Shown here: positions 10,942 to 22,837 of the stretch, in pieces
How positions within the stretch are numbered: position 1 is the first letter of the stretch
Layout of the letters: each line of letters begins with the position of its first letter
Notes under the pieces: generated by a model
What the model saw: the letters and a program-made list of their open reading frames with translations, nothing else
What the model was told of the DNA's origin: nothing
Databases searched by the model: none
Made by a program: the position numbers and the translations under genes
DNA from: Adiantum capillus-veneris
Taxonomy: Eukaryota; Streptophyta; Polypodiopsida; Polypodiales; Pteridaceae
Reading direction: 5' to 3'
Assembly (NCBI GenBank): GCA_014529385.2
Contig: CM043942.1
Span: forward strand, 57,411,340-57,475,339
DNA length: 64,000 nucleotides

Positions 10942-13900
10942 TTATGGGCTGAAGTAATCTTTGGGTTGACGGCTGGCAAGGTGGTCTTTAAGCGCATGGA
11001 GTGCCTTCTCATATCTGAATTTTCTTTCTTTGTCAGGAACCTGCAAGAATTGCATGGTGACCCTGTTTTTGAGCTCAATGGCTGTAGCCAGCAAATCTGG
11101 AGGTTAGGTTTCTTATCACTAGCCCAAATATCTTCGTTCGCCAAGTGAAGAACCTTGTATAAAAGGCTTCCTCAAATGCCAACATATTGTTAGATAGCAA
11201 GAACATGCATCAGGCGTAGAAGCCATAAAGAACTTCTTTGGAAGGCTGGCCACTTAGGTCGTAGCAAAGACCCTTATTGACCTCGAGGAATGACATCCAC
11301 GGTGCTTCTACTTGCTCTGGCTCGTGAAAAGCTTCAATGCATGTGAGAAACATTCGGCACATTTTGTAGAGTGTGGCACATGAGAGATCAGGGAGGCTTT
11401 TGAAGAATTTCATGGCGCCCATTAGGGTTTTCACCATGTATTCCTCTGTCGGTGTTCCCTGCTCTGGAGCTGGCAATCTTAGATAGTTGAGCCATGTAGG
11501 CCGCTTCTTATTCAGGCTTCATGTGCTTGCCATGTCCTTACCCGTGGTACATGACAAAATGTTGGGTCTTTCTGAAGGGTTACAGGTGCTCTTGTGAACA
11601 TAATTAAATATCGTGGATTCTTGTTTAGCCAGCTCTTTCTCCACTTGGGGTGGACATCCTCTGCGCCTTCTTCCTGCATATCTTTATATAGTCTTTCTTA
11701 AAATACCTGTAACACCTCTACTTGATCAAGGGATATGGAAATGATTTTTGATGCCATTGTGCATTGATTTGGTTGGGAGTGAGTTGAGTGACATTGACTA
11801 AATGGAGAACCCTCAACTCCCAATCCATCGCTTCTTTCCATTTGGCATCTGTCTCTTGTGCAACCTGCTCCTTAAGTGCATCTTCCTCAGCTTTGGAAAG
11901 TTGGACCATGGGCACTTGTTCAACGTTTGTGAGTAGTACCTGAAACTCTTCTTCTCCTCCTAGTCCTTCTGTCGGCTGTATTTCCATCTCAGCAAAAGAG
12001 ACTGATGGAATTTCAACATTTGGTTGCTCTGAGGTACCAGCTTCTTCTTGTGTCTTTGGTTGTCCCTCTTGCAGTAGCAGATTGACTCGCTTGAGCTCTG
12101 CTATCTCCTTGAGTAGCTATTCTTCTCAAGGTCTCTTCGTTGTGACTGCTCTAGCCTTAGCTCTAGCTCAAGATCTTTTTTCTTATTTTCCAAAGCCTTG
12201 TAGACTTTGTCTGTACCTTTGATCAAGGCAACTGTAGGATTTTCCCTATCATTGATTCTTTGCTCTGAATATTGCAGAGATGCGTTTGCTACATCGAGTT
12301 GCACTTGGACTTTCTCTACTGATAGAGTTGTGGTTAGGAGTTCATTGGTTACCTCTATCAATTGTTGGTCTTTGGTCTTGCAGACATCTGATAACTTCGT
12401 GAGAAGTTCGCCTAGCTCCTCCAATTCTTTTAGTTGCTTCTCTTTGGCTAGCTGGTGTTGTTCACCTTCAGCTCTCAGCTCTTGGGATTGTCTCTACAGA
12501 TCTGAGATGGCATTCATTCTGTCATCTAATTCTCCTTGTAGAGCATCGATGACCATCTCCAACTCTCTAGCTTTAGCACTGCGGCTAAGTGCTGTTGTTT
12601 GCATTTTATCGGTCATTACCTGCATCTGCTTGGCATATTCGTTTACCTATAAAATGACTTTGTCATTCGTCTCCCATGCTTCATGCTCTATAGGCTGCCT
12701 AGATGTTTCAGCAGTCTCTATGTGAGGCTCCTTGGGTGGGGCTGTGGTTGCTTGTGGTTGCGTCGGGGTTTCTACCTCTCCTTGAGGCTGAGCGGTTGCT
12801 TCTGTGGTTTCCTGTTGGGTGGTTATAGACGGTGTGGCCTCTGTCTCTATTGCTTTGAGTTGCTCAAAACTGGTTGTCTCCTGTGGTTCAGGCTCCTTCT
12901 CTTTGGCTTCCTCGCCCTCAGTGGGTCTAACTGTTGGTGAAGGGGGAGGGCTTGGCATTGGATGATTTGTGGCCATAGCAAGTGAGGTGGGCTTTGGAGA
13001 CATTTCCTCCTAGTCATGCCGTGTCTCTCTTTGTTCCGTTGCCCTTGCATGTCTTTGCTGCTCTGCTGCATCTTCTCTTGCTTTCCTCTTGGGCTTCTTT
13101 TAGCTTTAGTGCTTCTGCCTCTACATACATTCTTTCAAGAAAATTTGTGGGGTCCTCTACGTCTTTCCTTGCAGGGTTCTTAGTTCTGGGACCCCTTATC
13201 TCTTTGGGAACCCACTTTGCCGGGTCCTCACCTGCAGCTTGGTGACTTCTTTTGTAAGTTTGTTTTTCCCTTTCAAATCTTGCCTTTTCCTATTGAGGTT
13301 CCTCTTGGTATGCAGCCACTGCTTTCTTCTTCATCTCTTCTATTCTGGCCCTCCTCTATTCATTGACCGAGATTTCACTACTATGCGCTTCATGAAAGCT
13401 CTCTACCGATTCTTCATCTGGCTTGTAAACTCTCTTTGACGACCGTGTGGCTCTGGGAGAAGGCTGTGCAGACACAATCCATGTGTTTTGATCTAGGGCA
13501 GGCAGAAAATTGTCGACCATGCCAATAGCATGGTATGCTATTCCTGTCAATACTTCAGGTGCACCCAAATACGTGATTTTACCTTCCTTTTGTGGTGCCC
13601 TTCAGCATTGTCAACACATACTGAGCGTGATCGATTTGTTACCTGGTTGTCGACTTCAACACTTGCGTGAATGTACTCGCAATTGCATGATTTGGTGTGG
13701 TATACCATGGCGGTCTCTTTGCTAGAAAGTGGAAGTGCTAGTGGTACAGACGTGTTGGTTCTTCCACTTGCCTTTGGATGAGGCCGGCAAAAGTTGCAGC
13801 AACAGTCTCCTCGATGAATGTGCCTACTTTCTTCCTGTCTCGGGCCCGCATTGTCATCCCTTCATTTGGCAACTTCAATGCCTCGGCCACAATTTCCTTT

Positions 13901-14306
13901 GTTATAACCACTTCTACTTTCTGCCCTTGCTGGTTGGTGATTTGGGTTGATCCATCCTCTTTGATAGAAGACAATAACTCATATGCTTTCTGGTAGTCTA
14001 CGCCACACGGTTCCTGGTCGTAGAAGTTCCTGAGGCCCAGCCTTCTGTTGGCTTCTTTTGTGTCTGGATTGGCAACAACATCATAGATCTCTTTTGGTAG
14101 CATATGCAACCCTACTTGGTGTCCTTCTTCACTGTGAAAGCTATTGTATTATGTTCCTCAAGCTGTTCTCTTGACAAATATGTTGCCTTGGCCATCTTTA
14201 CTGAACTTGGGTCCAGTTGGTAGGGTGGAATCTCTTGTAGCTTCTCATTTGGGATACCCTCTTCTTGGCCTTCTCTGTAGCTTGCATTGCTCCCCTCATG
14301 TCTCAT
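10942..14306 (-). pseudogene. Copy B: degraded coiled-coil protein of an LTR element lacking RT
   Basis: Inverted counterpart of copy A. Preserved pieces read on the minus strand are 14306-14112 (N-terminus, KLQEIPPYQLDP), 14109-13738 (globular part shared with copy A), 13568-13356, 13071-12647 (P/E/T-rich), 12424-12101 (coiled coil), 11987-11718 and 11476-11210. The final stop at 10942-10944 is followed by the purine tract and LTR stump. The order and spacing match copy A, giving a frame of about 1,100 codons with no RT, RNase H or integrase. Stops and frameshifts differ from those of copy A, so decay was largely independent. The product is unknown; gag-like is an inference from its position in an LTR element. 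Confidence 0.7.
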
Positions 14307-15003
14307 GTGAGACGGCGCTGTAAACGGGCGACCGTGGACTCCAAAAATCGCGTGTGAAGAAGGTCGAAAGATCTCTCTCCAAGGGCGACAAGTGGAAATG
14401 AGGTGATTTTAGACTACGTTGGATATCTATACTCGGACTTCCCAAACCATTTTCCCCCAAATTTCCCTGTTAGTCCTACTAGGCCGTGAAATCTATGTTA
14501 GATTCAAAAATATCCTCAATTGGATTCTTGTAGCTCATTCTGCAAGAATTTTGCGAAAGTAGGTCTTGGCCGCCTAATTTAGGCTTCCCGCTTCCATCTT
14601 TCGATTTGAATGAATTTTTTGTCCGCCTTGTCCTTCTGATCATCATTGTATCTTCAGTCTTTCCATCTAAGCTCATTTGCTATTTATTATTAATTTTTGA
14701 CCTCTTTATTACAAAAATTAAAAAAACAATAAAATGCACTAAAAAAAGCAAATTGGAAAATCAACAATTAAGAAAATCCATTGAGAAACACTGCTTTATT
14801 ACTCTTTGGTGGATTTATCCATTTTAAAGTTCCAATATCAAGAAAAATTGATGGAAATAAATAAAAAAGACTATTTTTGATGTGTTTTCTGATAGTATAT
14901 ACACTATTTACACTCTTGGGGAGATGTTATCAGTTAAAATTCCCCTATTGATGATTTTTTAAGGGCATTATTAGATATTTTTGAAACAAATCACACATTA
15001 ACA
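14307..15003 (-). mobile_element. Probable 3' LTR of P2 and leader of copy B
   Basis: On the minus strand TGTTAATGTGTG starts at 15003 after a purine-rich tract (15004-15026, GAAGAGGGAGG...), the expected LTR start of P2. The stretch is AT-rich and has no gene. Its lower-coordinate end must contain the leader of copy B (start codon region at 14306), but the boundary between the two elements could not be placed. Confidence 0.4.
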
Positions 15004-15384
15004 TCCAAGTTTTTCCTCCCTCTTCAAACATTGCCCGTTCCCTTCCACCCCTCCTAGATAGAGTACTCCAGGACGACTGTGTGCATGGATTCAACAATCG
15101 TGTCTATACATAGTCGTGGTTGGCTCTACCATGCTTTGAACATCAATGCAATTTAAAACAGTATGCTGTGCAAGAGATGGTTCTTGAGTAATTAACTCAA
15201 GGGTTTCTGTAGTTGAGGTTTCCTATTGATGTTTTCCAAATAGCAGATTTTGTAGTTTATGTTCTCTTTGTCTAATTGTATCATCGGGATGCTTTGGCAC
15301 ATTGATTTCCTGAACTGTCCATATCAATGATGACGGTTGTTGAGATTTAACTCGCCACTGGTATCTCGATTTTTTGTTGATGAA
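15004..15384 (-). other. P2 3' untranslated stretch with polypurine tract
   Basis: Between the last P2 stop (15385) and the purine tract (15004-15026) no open frame is seen. This repeats the arrangement in P1: integrase, protease, short untranslated stretch, polypurine tract, LTR. Confidence 0.4.
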
Positions 15385-16235
15385 CTATTGTGGTTGAGTG
15401 TTTGGAGACTTAATTTTCCACTGCTTCATTGGCTTTACAATTTGTGGAGAAGATAAATGCTCCTTTTTCCTCCAAACCCATGTTGTTTTAAGTTGCCTTC
15501 TCGAAGATGTTTTTCTATGATTTGTTCGATGTGAAACTTTCTTCCGTATGGTAGCTGAGTCTTTAGGCACCCAAATTTGAGACGGCTTGTTTTTGAGTTG
15601 TGCTTTGGGTATCCATATTTTCTTGACTCCTTGCATGCTCCGTGTAGCATTTTCTTGTCTAGATGACGAAGAAGAGTTGTTACTCCCTGATTTTCTTTGT
15701 TGGTAACCTCTTTTCAATTCCTCTTTGCTCGGGGCAATTGGAACAATGATTATTCCTTCTTTAGGTGATAGTTGGAGTTGATTGGTGTCCCAATCTGGTA
15801 CTGCCTTGTACGTTCGCATCCATGAGATTCCAAGAATCATTGTTTCATTCATGTGTTCAACTGGTATGCATACAAATTGATGAGGGCATGGACAGCCATG
15901 TACTACCACATTCAAGTTGACTACCCCTTGAAGATTGGTGTTGGGTTTTTGTTTCATCCTTTGATAGCAGATATTCCTGATGCTAAAGACTGATTCGTAG
16001 CTTTCCTCTAAGTGGAATAAGTGACTCCATTCATCCGAGCTCCAATATCTACTAGTGCATTTGTGCTATGATTGTTCAGTTGTACTTTGATGCGAAGGTC
16101 CATTCCATCTAACCATTCATCATCCGTTGACACTATATCATTCTCTAATTTCCATAGTCTTTCATCTAGTTCCAAAGTGTTGATGGGAATAGGTGTTGTT
16201 GATTTTTGAAAGCAGATTTCCTCTTGAGTACTCAA
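15385..16235 (-). pseudogene. P2 aspartic protease (retropepsin) placed after the integrase
   Basis: Two frames separated by a frameshift. 16235-16008 ends with ALVDIGARMN, the retropepsin active-site block with Thr replaced by Ile (catalytic Asp codon 16049-16047). 15957-15385 gives a strand-rich region and then MILGISWMRTYKAVPDW, which matches the C-terminal hydrophobic-Gly block and following DW of retropepsins. A basic, S/N-rich tail follows with a repeated W[IV]PK motif (KIWIPKAQ, QIWVPKDS). It lies directly downstream of the P2 integrase on the same strand, repeating the unusual order seen in P1. Confidence 0.65.
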
Positions 16236-16249
16236 AGTCGAGATTCCTC

Positions 16250-16846
16250 TTAGGCTTCATCAAGAAACTGGTTTAGTTTCATCTTTCTTTGCTTTGCTGC
16301 ATGCATCTTCTCTAGCAAATCATTGGTTAGTGGAAAATTGTACTTCTTTAAGCGGCATCCACTAATCCAGTTAGCCATTTGTTCACCATCTAGAGTGGAC
16401 AACTTAACTGCTCCACTTGGAGAGACATCTTCAATGACAAACGGTCCGTTTCCCTTTTTCTTGAACTTGGGAATGTGTTGCTCAAGGGAATAGACTAAAA
16501 CTAGGTCCCCTTTTTTGAAAATTTTTGTGACTAGATGGGAATCAAAAAACTGTTTTTGTTTTTGTTTTTGTGCATAGATGTGAGCTACAATTGCTAGCCT
16601 TTGCTCATCAAGATTTTCTAAATCTTCGAGCCTTTCTGATAGTTCATGTCTGGTCCACTCAAGATCCTTAGCTACCCTTAGTGTCGGCAATAGAAATTCT
16701 ATCGGTAGTATGGCATCAAGACCATAAACAAGGTTGAAGGGTGTAGCATTTAGAGCTGTCTTGAATGAAACTCTATAAGCGCAAGCGATGTATTCTTTTC
16801 TAAAGCTTCCCAAAGGCGAGCCTCCTTGCTTCTCCAGCCCTTCCAC
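16250..16846 (-). pseudogene. P2 integrase C-terminal part (Ty3/Gypsy)
   Basis: From about 16790 on the minus strand the frame reads AYRVSFKTALNATPF, NLVYGLDAILPIE and TRHELSERLEDLENLDEQR, which is the segment after the catalytic Glu of a Gypsy integrase. It continues with FDSHLVTKIFKKGDLVLV and NGPFVIEDVSPSGAVKL, the C-terminal GPF-type module. The catalytic residues are missing because the element is truncated near 16850, where a LINE ORF1 fragment begins. A frameshift lies at about 16800. The next frame downstream encodes a retropepsin. Confidence 0.85.
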
Positions 16847-18121
16847 CGGGGAATCATTTTACTAGGGGCCTCTGCTGCTGGAGCTGTAGTATCATTAGAC
16901 TTCAAGGAGCAGTCCTTGGCGAAGTGTCCAAAGTTTTTGCATTCAAAACATGCCCCAAAGTATGTTCCAAAGTTTAGCGGAATAGTAACTAGACCTGCTC
17001 TGACATTGATAACCATGCTCTTAGGTGGCATTTTAGACACATCCCAGCCTATACAAACAATGTTTGAGGTTCTACCAAACCCTCTCTTGCTAGGTAAAAA
17101 TAAGGGAGTGCCCAATTGGCTAGCAAGCATCCTGAGATTTTCCCATAGCTAGCTAGGCAGACCCACAAGCTCAACCCAGACCGGATGAAACCCTTGTAAA
17201 GATTCAACTAAGTCGAACACTGGCTCCCAAGGAACCACACAAACCATAGTCCTATTAAAGACTAGGGGCCCTTTGTCAAGGATCTTTTCCACATCGGAGG
17301 CCTCTTTGAATCTCACTGAACAGAATCCTTTAGTTAGGTAAAAAGTACTTTCAACTGCTCCTCCATGGCCAAGAATTTAAGGGCCTTGAAGCCATTGAAT
17401 CATCTCAAACCTGTTCGAGATTCTTCCACTGAACCCAAATACAAGCGTTAGCTCAGCTTTCTTGGCTAACTGTTTTTGATAATTGCTGGTGGTATCGTGA
17501 CAGTAATAGCCTTGACAACCTCCACTTGTTGGGGCAAATAATTTTTTAAAGCGGAAAAGACCAGATCTGCCAACCTGTCTTCCACCAGCCCACTGCAATA
17601 TTCTTGGAAACTAGTCCTTTTGTTGTTGTTAGGGCCAGATTCAATCATTTTGTTGACTTCCTTAAGATCTTGCTGAATTCTAGGTCTTGTATTCTGTAGT
17701 TTTTTGAAATCTCCTTCACTCGACAACCCTTGTGCTGAACCTTTTCCATAACCCTTAGAGTTAGGCTCCTTGAGTATGCTAGCAAACGAGATGCCTGGCC
17801 TGCCAACTGTAGATGCACTTGACACCTTATTTACGTTCATACAGATGGAACCCTGAGGAGCCCCGTCTTTGAGGGTTTTAACCTCAAATTTGAACCCTCT
17901 CTTAGTTCTTCAGAAGGCACTTTTCCAATTGGTACAATTTTGTCCACTTTCTTGGTTGAAGCCTTCGACGAATTGGGGCTCGACATTTCTGCATCATGCA
18001 ACGGTTTCAAAACCAAGCCGCCGCCTTCATCCATCGGCACTGCTAACTCCAATTTGGATGATTTACCCATCTGTGAAAATTTTACAATATCTTCGCCTAT
18101 GACTAACGCGCCGGGTTCCAT
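16847..18121 (-). pseudogene. LINE ORF1 fragment (nucleic-acid binding, CCHC knuckle)
   Basis: It reads on the minus strand from an ATG at 18121 through 18121-17837, 17840-17466, 17598-17377 and 17130-16847, in several frames. Shared blocks with the L5 ORF1 (37244-38758) include GRPGISFASILK, the strand-helix region KILDKGPLVFNRT and VCVVPWEP, and the knuckle CFECKNFGHFAKDC (CX2CX4HX4C). This is the DUF4283 / zf-CCHC layout of plant L1 ORF1 proteins, which bind the element RNA. The fragment stops at the P2 integrase; ORF2 is absent, so this is only the 5' part of a LINE. Confidence 0.75.
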
Positions 18122-18752
18122 TATTGAGTGACACCCAAAACAAAAGAGTAATGAACTCCCCTTCTAAAAGGGAGATTAGGAGGATAGGAAAGAAGAAGAG
18201 AAAAAAAAAAACAATTATCACCACAAGATAATAATTGTTGCAAAAGGGGCGATTATTAACTTTGAAATTGGAGGCTTGCAGCAAAAGGAAAAAAATGTTA
18301 TTAACTAGGAGAAAAGCGCGATTATTTACTGGCTTGGCATCTTTTGTGCAAAAGGGAAGGCTCTCGGTCCTGAGTAGCCTGCTTGAAGCTCACAAAGCAG
18401 TGCGACCCAGCTCAACACGCTACCACAGAGGCAACCCAAGCCGGAAATGACTCCCCTTTTCTAAATATCTCCTACGTCTTCTTCTTTGCGCAAAAAATTA
18501 CGGTGCCACCTTAACCCCAACCCCAACCCTGTGCAGCCTGCCAAATACAGTCACAGAAGATGTCAATGCCAACCTAACCCCAGACTCGTTCGTCCGCATC
18601 CTTGAAAAACCCTAACCTGTGCTCAGCCATCGCTTCATCTTTCACAAGACTTTTTCTTTACCTTTAACATATTCTTAGATTCTTGCCAAACTAATGAGTC
18701 CAAAATCGTAACTACATATTTTTGCATATCCAAGAATACCTTATCTCATTTA
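18122..18752. other. LINE 5' leader and unassigned sequence
   Basis: Immediately upstream (on the minus strand) of the ORF1 start at 18121, so at least the part near 18122-18400 is probably the LINE 5' untranslated region. C-rich CCCCAACCCC motifs near 18515-18530 are too few to be telomeric. No gene is seen. Confidence 0.3.
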
Positions 18753-18767
18753 AGATTTCTATACAAA
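18753..18767 (+). repeat. Target-site duplication, first of three copies
   Basis: AGATTTCTATACAAA lies just before L2. Near-identical copies follow L2 (21248-21262) and L3 (22823-22837), each with one mismatch. Confidence 0.7.
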
Positions 18768-21247
18768 ATTTGGGAATATCTCAAGGGTCCGGTCACTATA
18801 TGGCTAACCAAGCACTTGTCAATGGATGGATGGATCCCTCTGTGAAAAGAGGGCTCATTAAACCCATCCCAAAACAGGTATGTTGTTCTCATGTCAAGCA
18901 TTGGCACCCCATCTCAATGATGTTAGTAGCTTATAAAGTCATCACCAAAGCGGCTGCTCTTAGAATGGTTCCCCTCCTGGACAGGGTTATCTCTCCCCAT
19001 CAGCACGGGTTTATTAAAGGAAGGTCGATTTATGATAACATTTTGGCAGCAATGGTTGGCATTGAGTATGCTGCCTTCTCAAAATAGGAATTCATCTTGC
19101 TTCAGCTTGATTTAGACAAGGCTTATGATAGAATTGTATGGTCTTTCATTGAAGATGTCATGAAAACTCTAGGTTTTGGCCCTCGCCTCTGTCGTTTTAT
19201 ACACACTCTAGGTGCAGGTGGACATTCTGAACTCCTGTTCAATGGAAGAATAGTAGGCACCTTTGAAGCCAAAAGATCAATCCAACAAGGTTGTCCCTTG
19301 GCCCCGCTCCTTTTTGCCATTGGCTCACACCCCCTCTTAACAATGTTTGAAGCAGCTGCTGCACAAGGTGACATTGAAGGATTGGTTTTGCCAGGCAATG
19401 ACCAACTCCTGGCCAAAATGTTCGTAAATGACTCCCTCCTTTTCCTAAAAGCCTGCCCCCAGGTTCTTAGGAACGCATTAGAGATCGTGCACACTTTTGC
19501 CATGGATTCAGGTTCAAAGTGCAATATTGAGAAGTCAAGAGTGATCTCTCTTACGGAAGATGACACATTTGACCCATCAGACTGGTCAGGGGAGTTCGTC
19601 ACTAAAGGAAAGATATTTCAACATTTGGGTGCCCCTTTGGGAGTAGATGTTACTCACAAACAACAATTTCAGTGGGTCTTGGAGAAGGTTTTTTTTTTTT
19701 TGAAAAGGTGGAAGTTTGTGTTGCTGCCCTTCTCCCAAGTTGAACAAAAGTGACTCATTCATGCTCCCTTACATTGCCTTCACCAGTCCTCTCCTCAAAA
19801 TAGCAAGATGCAACTCGAAGGAGTTCTTGAAACCTGTTAAGAGATTCTTATGGAAGAACAACACCAAAGTCTCTTTGCCATGGCAGTGGGCAGAATGGGA
19901 ATTGATTGCTCATCCAACTTCCCAAGGCGGACTCGGAATCCACAACCCAGTCGTCCATGTCCAAGCCTTCTGTGCCAAGTTTGTGGTTTCTATAGCAAAG
20001 CAAGATCAAGCTTGGGCTATCATGACCAAGGATATGATTGACAAGTCAAAGCTTTTCTCTAAAGGAGGACAAAAGGAAAGAGATTAAGATGCACGATAAA
20101 CTCTTAGCCCCTGGATGGGCTAGTTTGAAATTGGGGGGGATAACGAGAGAGCTGGTGCAAATGCAACTATTCCACTAGGGTCTTGGAATGGGGGGAACTA
20201 ACCAGGTACTTTCAGAACTCCACTGTGCACTGGTCCATTTGGCTAGCAAACGCGACTGATATTAATCTAAACCTTTGCTGGTGGGAAATAGCAAGAGAGC
20301 TAAACAACAAAGGACTCCAACGACCAATCCACTTCTGGGATGAAACCAACAAGCACTGGAAACCTTCTCAAGATCTAGCCGATCAACTTTAGCTAAATGG
20401 CATGGAGAAGATGCTTGTCTGTAGAGTTCTTAAAGGCCTGAACAATGGTCTAATGCCAATTCAGGAATCTATGTTTGAGTGTAAAGCTTGGAAATGGCCC
20501 AAAGATAGATCTTTTTCCAAACCCCAAACCAAGATCATATATCAGGAGCTCATACACAAGGAAAATTGGTTTACCCCCTTGAATAAATAGTGGAAGATAC
20601 AGTGGACAGAAGGCTGATGGACTGAGGTCACATTAAACATTTGGAAGCCACAGTGGCCCCACTACATGAAGGTGTTTTTATGGAAGGTGCTTTGGGGAGC
20701 CCTGCGACGGGTGTCAAGTTTCAAGCACGAGGTATACGATCAGATAGATGCTCTGACTGCCGAGGGTCTAGTCAAGACCTGACACACCTTTTTATGGAAT
20801 GTCCAACGGTAAGAGGTTTGGCAGGGAAGGTGTGCAAATGGATTCAAAGAACGTGGAAGATTGGTTTCTTCAAGAAGGATCTTTCTCTTGGAGGAAAATA
20901 ATTTCGGAGTCCTTCCCTTCTTATCTGTGCCCAACTTGTTAGATTCTGCTTCTTCTACAATATCTGGAAGGTCAAGAACTACCATGTCTTAAATAATGAA
21001 GTTTTTGTGGCGAGTTTCTTAGTGATTATTCAAGAAAGAAAGGAATTGATATATACGATAAGTAAAAGTCATGACTCAGATGATTGGATTTGGGCGGCAC
21101 AAGCCATTCGATCAAAGAATTAATGGTTGTAAAGTTTGATGTAATATCCGGCTCTCAAGGCTCAGCCTCAGCTTGAGAATGATATGTAATTTTCTACTTT
21201 CTCATTCTAGTTCGATCACTCACAATTGTGGGTTTTGCATAAAAAAA
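18768..21247 (+). pseudogene. LINE L2, 5'-truncated (RT and zf-RVT)
   Basis: It starts inside ORF2. The RT carries the block HGFIKGRSIYDNILAAMVGIEYA, then an in-frame TAG (19085-19087), then QLDLDKAYDRIVWSF (catalytic Asp), QGCPLAPLLF and MFVNDSLLFLK. The last should be F-x-D-D; here the first Asp is Asn (19437-19439), so catalysis is lost. The connection region follows in pieces at 19716-20087 and 20183-20590. A C-terminal zinc-binding segment (about 20670-20850: RCSDCRGSSQDLTHLFMECPT) resembles zf-RVT. The 3' end has a variant of the CTCACAATTGTGAG palindrome (21219-21232) and an A run at 21241-21248. Confidence 0.9.
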
Positions 21248-21262
21248 AGCTTTCTACACAAA
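21248..21262 (+). repeat. Target-site duplication, second copy, between L2 and L3
   Basis: AGCTTTCTACACAAA follows the L2 A-tail and immediately precedes L3, so L3 was inserted at the right-hand duplication of L2. Confidence 0.7.
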
Positions 21263-22822
21263 AGAAAATGAAAAGGTGGGAGTTTCAGTTGCTTCCCTTC
21301 TCAAGTCGAATAAAAGTAATCAACTCATTCATGCTCCCTTACATTGCCTTCACCAGTCCTCTCCTCAAAATAGCCAAGTGTAATTGGAAGAAGTTTTTGA
21401 AGCTTATTTTTATGGAAGAACAACACCAAGGTCTCGTCACCATGGCAATGGGCAAAGTGGGAATTTGTTGCTCGGCCAACTTTCCAAGGAGGCCTCAAAA
21501 TACACAACCTGATGGTCCATGTCCAGGCTCTCTGCGCCAAGTTTGTTGTCTCAAAAGCAAAACAAGAACTAGCATGGGCTATCATGACCAAGGATATGAT
21601 TGACAAATCAAAGCTTTGCTCTAGAGGCGGTCTTTGGAATGAGATGAAGGTGCACGATAAAGTTTTGTCCCACGAATGGGCCGATTTGAAATTGAGGGGC
21701 ATAACAGGAGAGCTGGTGCGAAAATGCAACACTGTGTCGCGGGCCTTGGAATGGGGGGAACTAGCCAGGTACTTCCAAAACTCCACTACACACTAGTCCC
21801 TATGGCTGTCAAAGGTGGCTGGAGTTAGTCTAAACCCCTACTGGAGGGAGATAGCAAGAAGGCTAAACAATAAAGGACTCCAACGGCTGATACATTTCTA
21901 GGATGAAACCAAGAGACACTGGAAATCTTCTGGCCATCTAGTAGATTAGCTTCAACTTGATGGCATGGAAAAGATACTTGTCTTTAGAGTTGTTGAGGGC
22001 CTCAATAACAGTCTACTGCCAATTCAAGAATCCACATTTGAATGGAAAGCATGGAAATGGCCCTAGGATAGATCCTTTTTTAAACCCCATACCAAGTACA
22101 TGTATAAAGAACTCATGCACAAGGATGATTGGTTTGCCCCCTTGAACAAACAATGGAAGAAACATTGGTCAGCAGCCGATGGACTGAGATCACGACAAAC
22201 ATCTAGAAGCCACAATGTCCCCATCATATGAAGGTGCTTCTATGGAAGGTGCTTTGGGGGGCCTTACCAACGGGTGTTAAGATTCAAGCACGGGGCATAG
22301 TGTCCGACAAATGCTCTGGGTGCTAAGGGGCCAGTGAAGACCTTGCACACCTTATTATGGACTATCCAACCATAAGAGGTCTGGTAGGAAAGGTGTACAA
22401 ATGGATACAAAGAACGTGAAAATTGGTTTTTTCAAGAATGATCTATTCCTTGGGGAAAATGGTTTCGGAGTCCTACCTTGCTTGTCAGTACCCAAATTAT
22501 TATGTACTACTTCTTTTATAATATCTGGAAGGTCAGGAACTGCGGTGTCTTTAATGACAAAATTTCTATTGCCAACTTCTCAACAATTGTCCAAGAAAGT
22601 GAGGAATTAATCTTTACGATTAGTAACGGCCATGACTGGATTGGGGCGGCCCATGCCATTCAATCGAAGCCTTCCTAGAGTTTTGAAGTTTTTGTGGTTT
22701 GTAAGTCTGCTGTCATATCAGATTCTCAAGGCTCTGCTTGAGCTTGGGGATGGTTTGTAAATTTCTTTATGACAATCTAATACAATCACTCACAACTGTG
22801 AGTTTTGCACAAAGAAAAAAAA
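21263..22822 (+). pseudogene. LINE L3, strongly 5'-truncated
   Basis: It begins after the RT catalytic core, at KMKRWEFQLLPFSSRIKVINSF, and continues through the connection region (21512-21796, 21957-22145) and a zf-RVT-like segment, with many stops and frameshifts. The 3' end has CTCACAACTGTGAGTTTTGCA (one change in the family palindrome) and an A-rich tail. Flanking 15-bp duplications (21248-21262, 22823-22837) support it as a separate insertion. Confidence 0.85.
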
Positions 22823-22837
22823 AGATTTCTACACAAA
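22823..22837 (+). repeat. Target-site duplication, third copy, after L3
   Basis: AGATTTCTACACAAA follows the L3 A-tail and matches the copies before L2 and between L2 and L3. Confidence 0.7.

Noticed and set aside
18505-18535. Telomere-like CCCCAACCCC motifs
   Set aside because: Only two or three imperfect units, not the plant CCCTAAA repeat.
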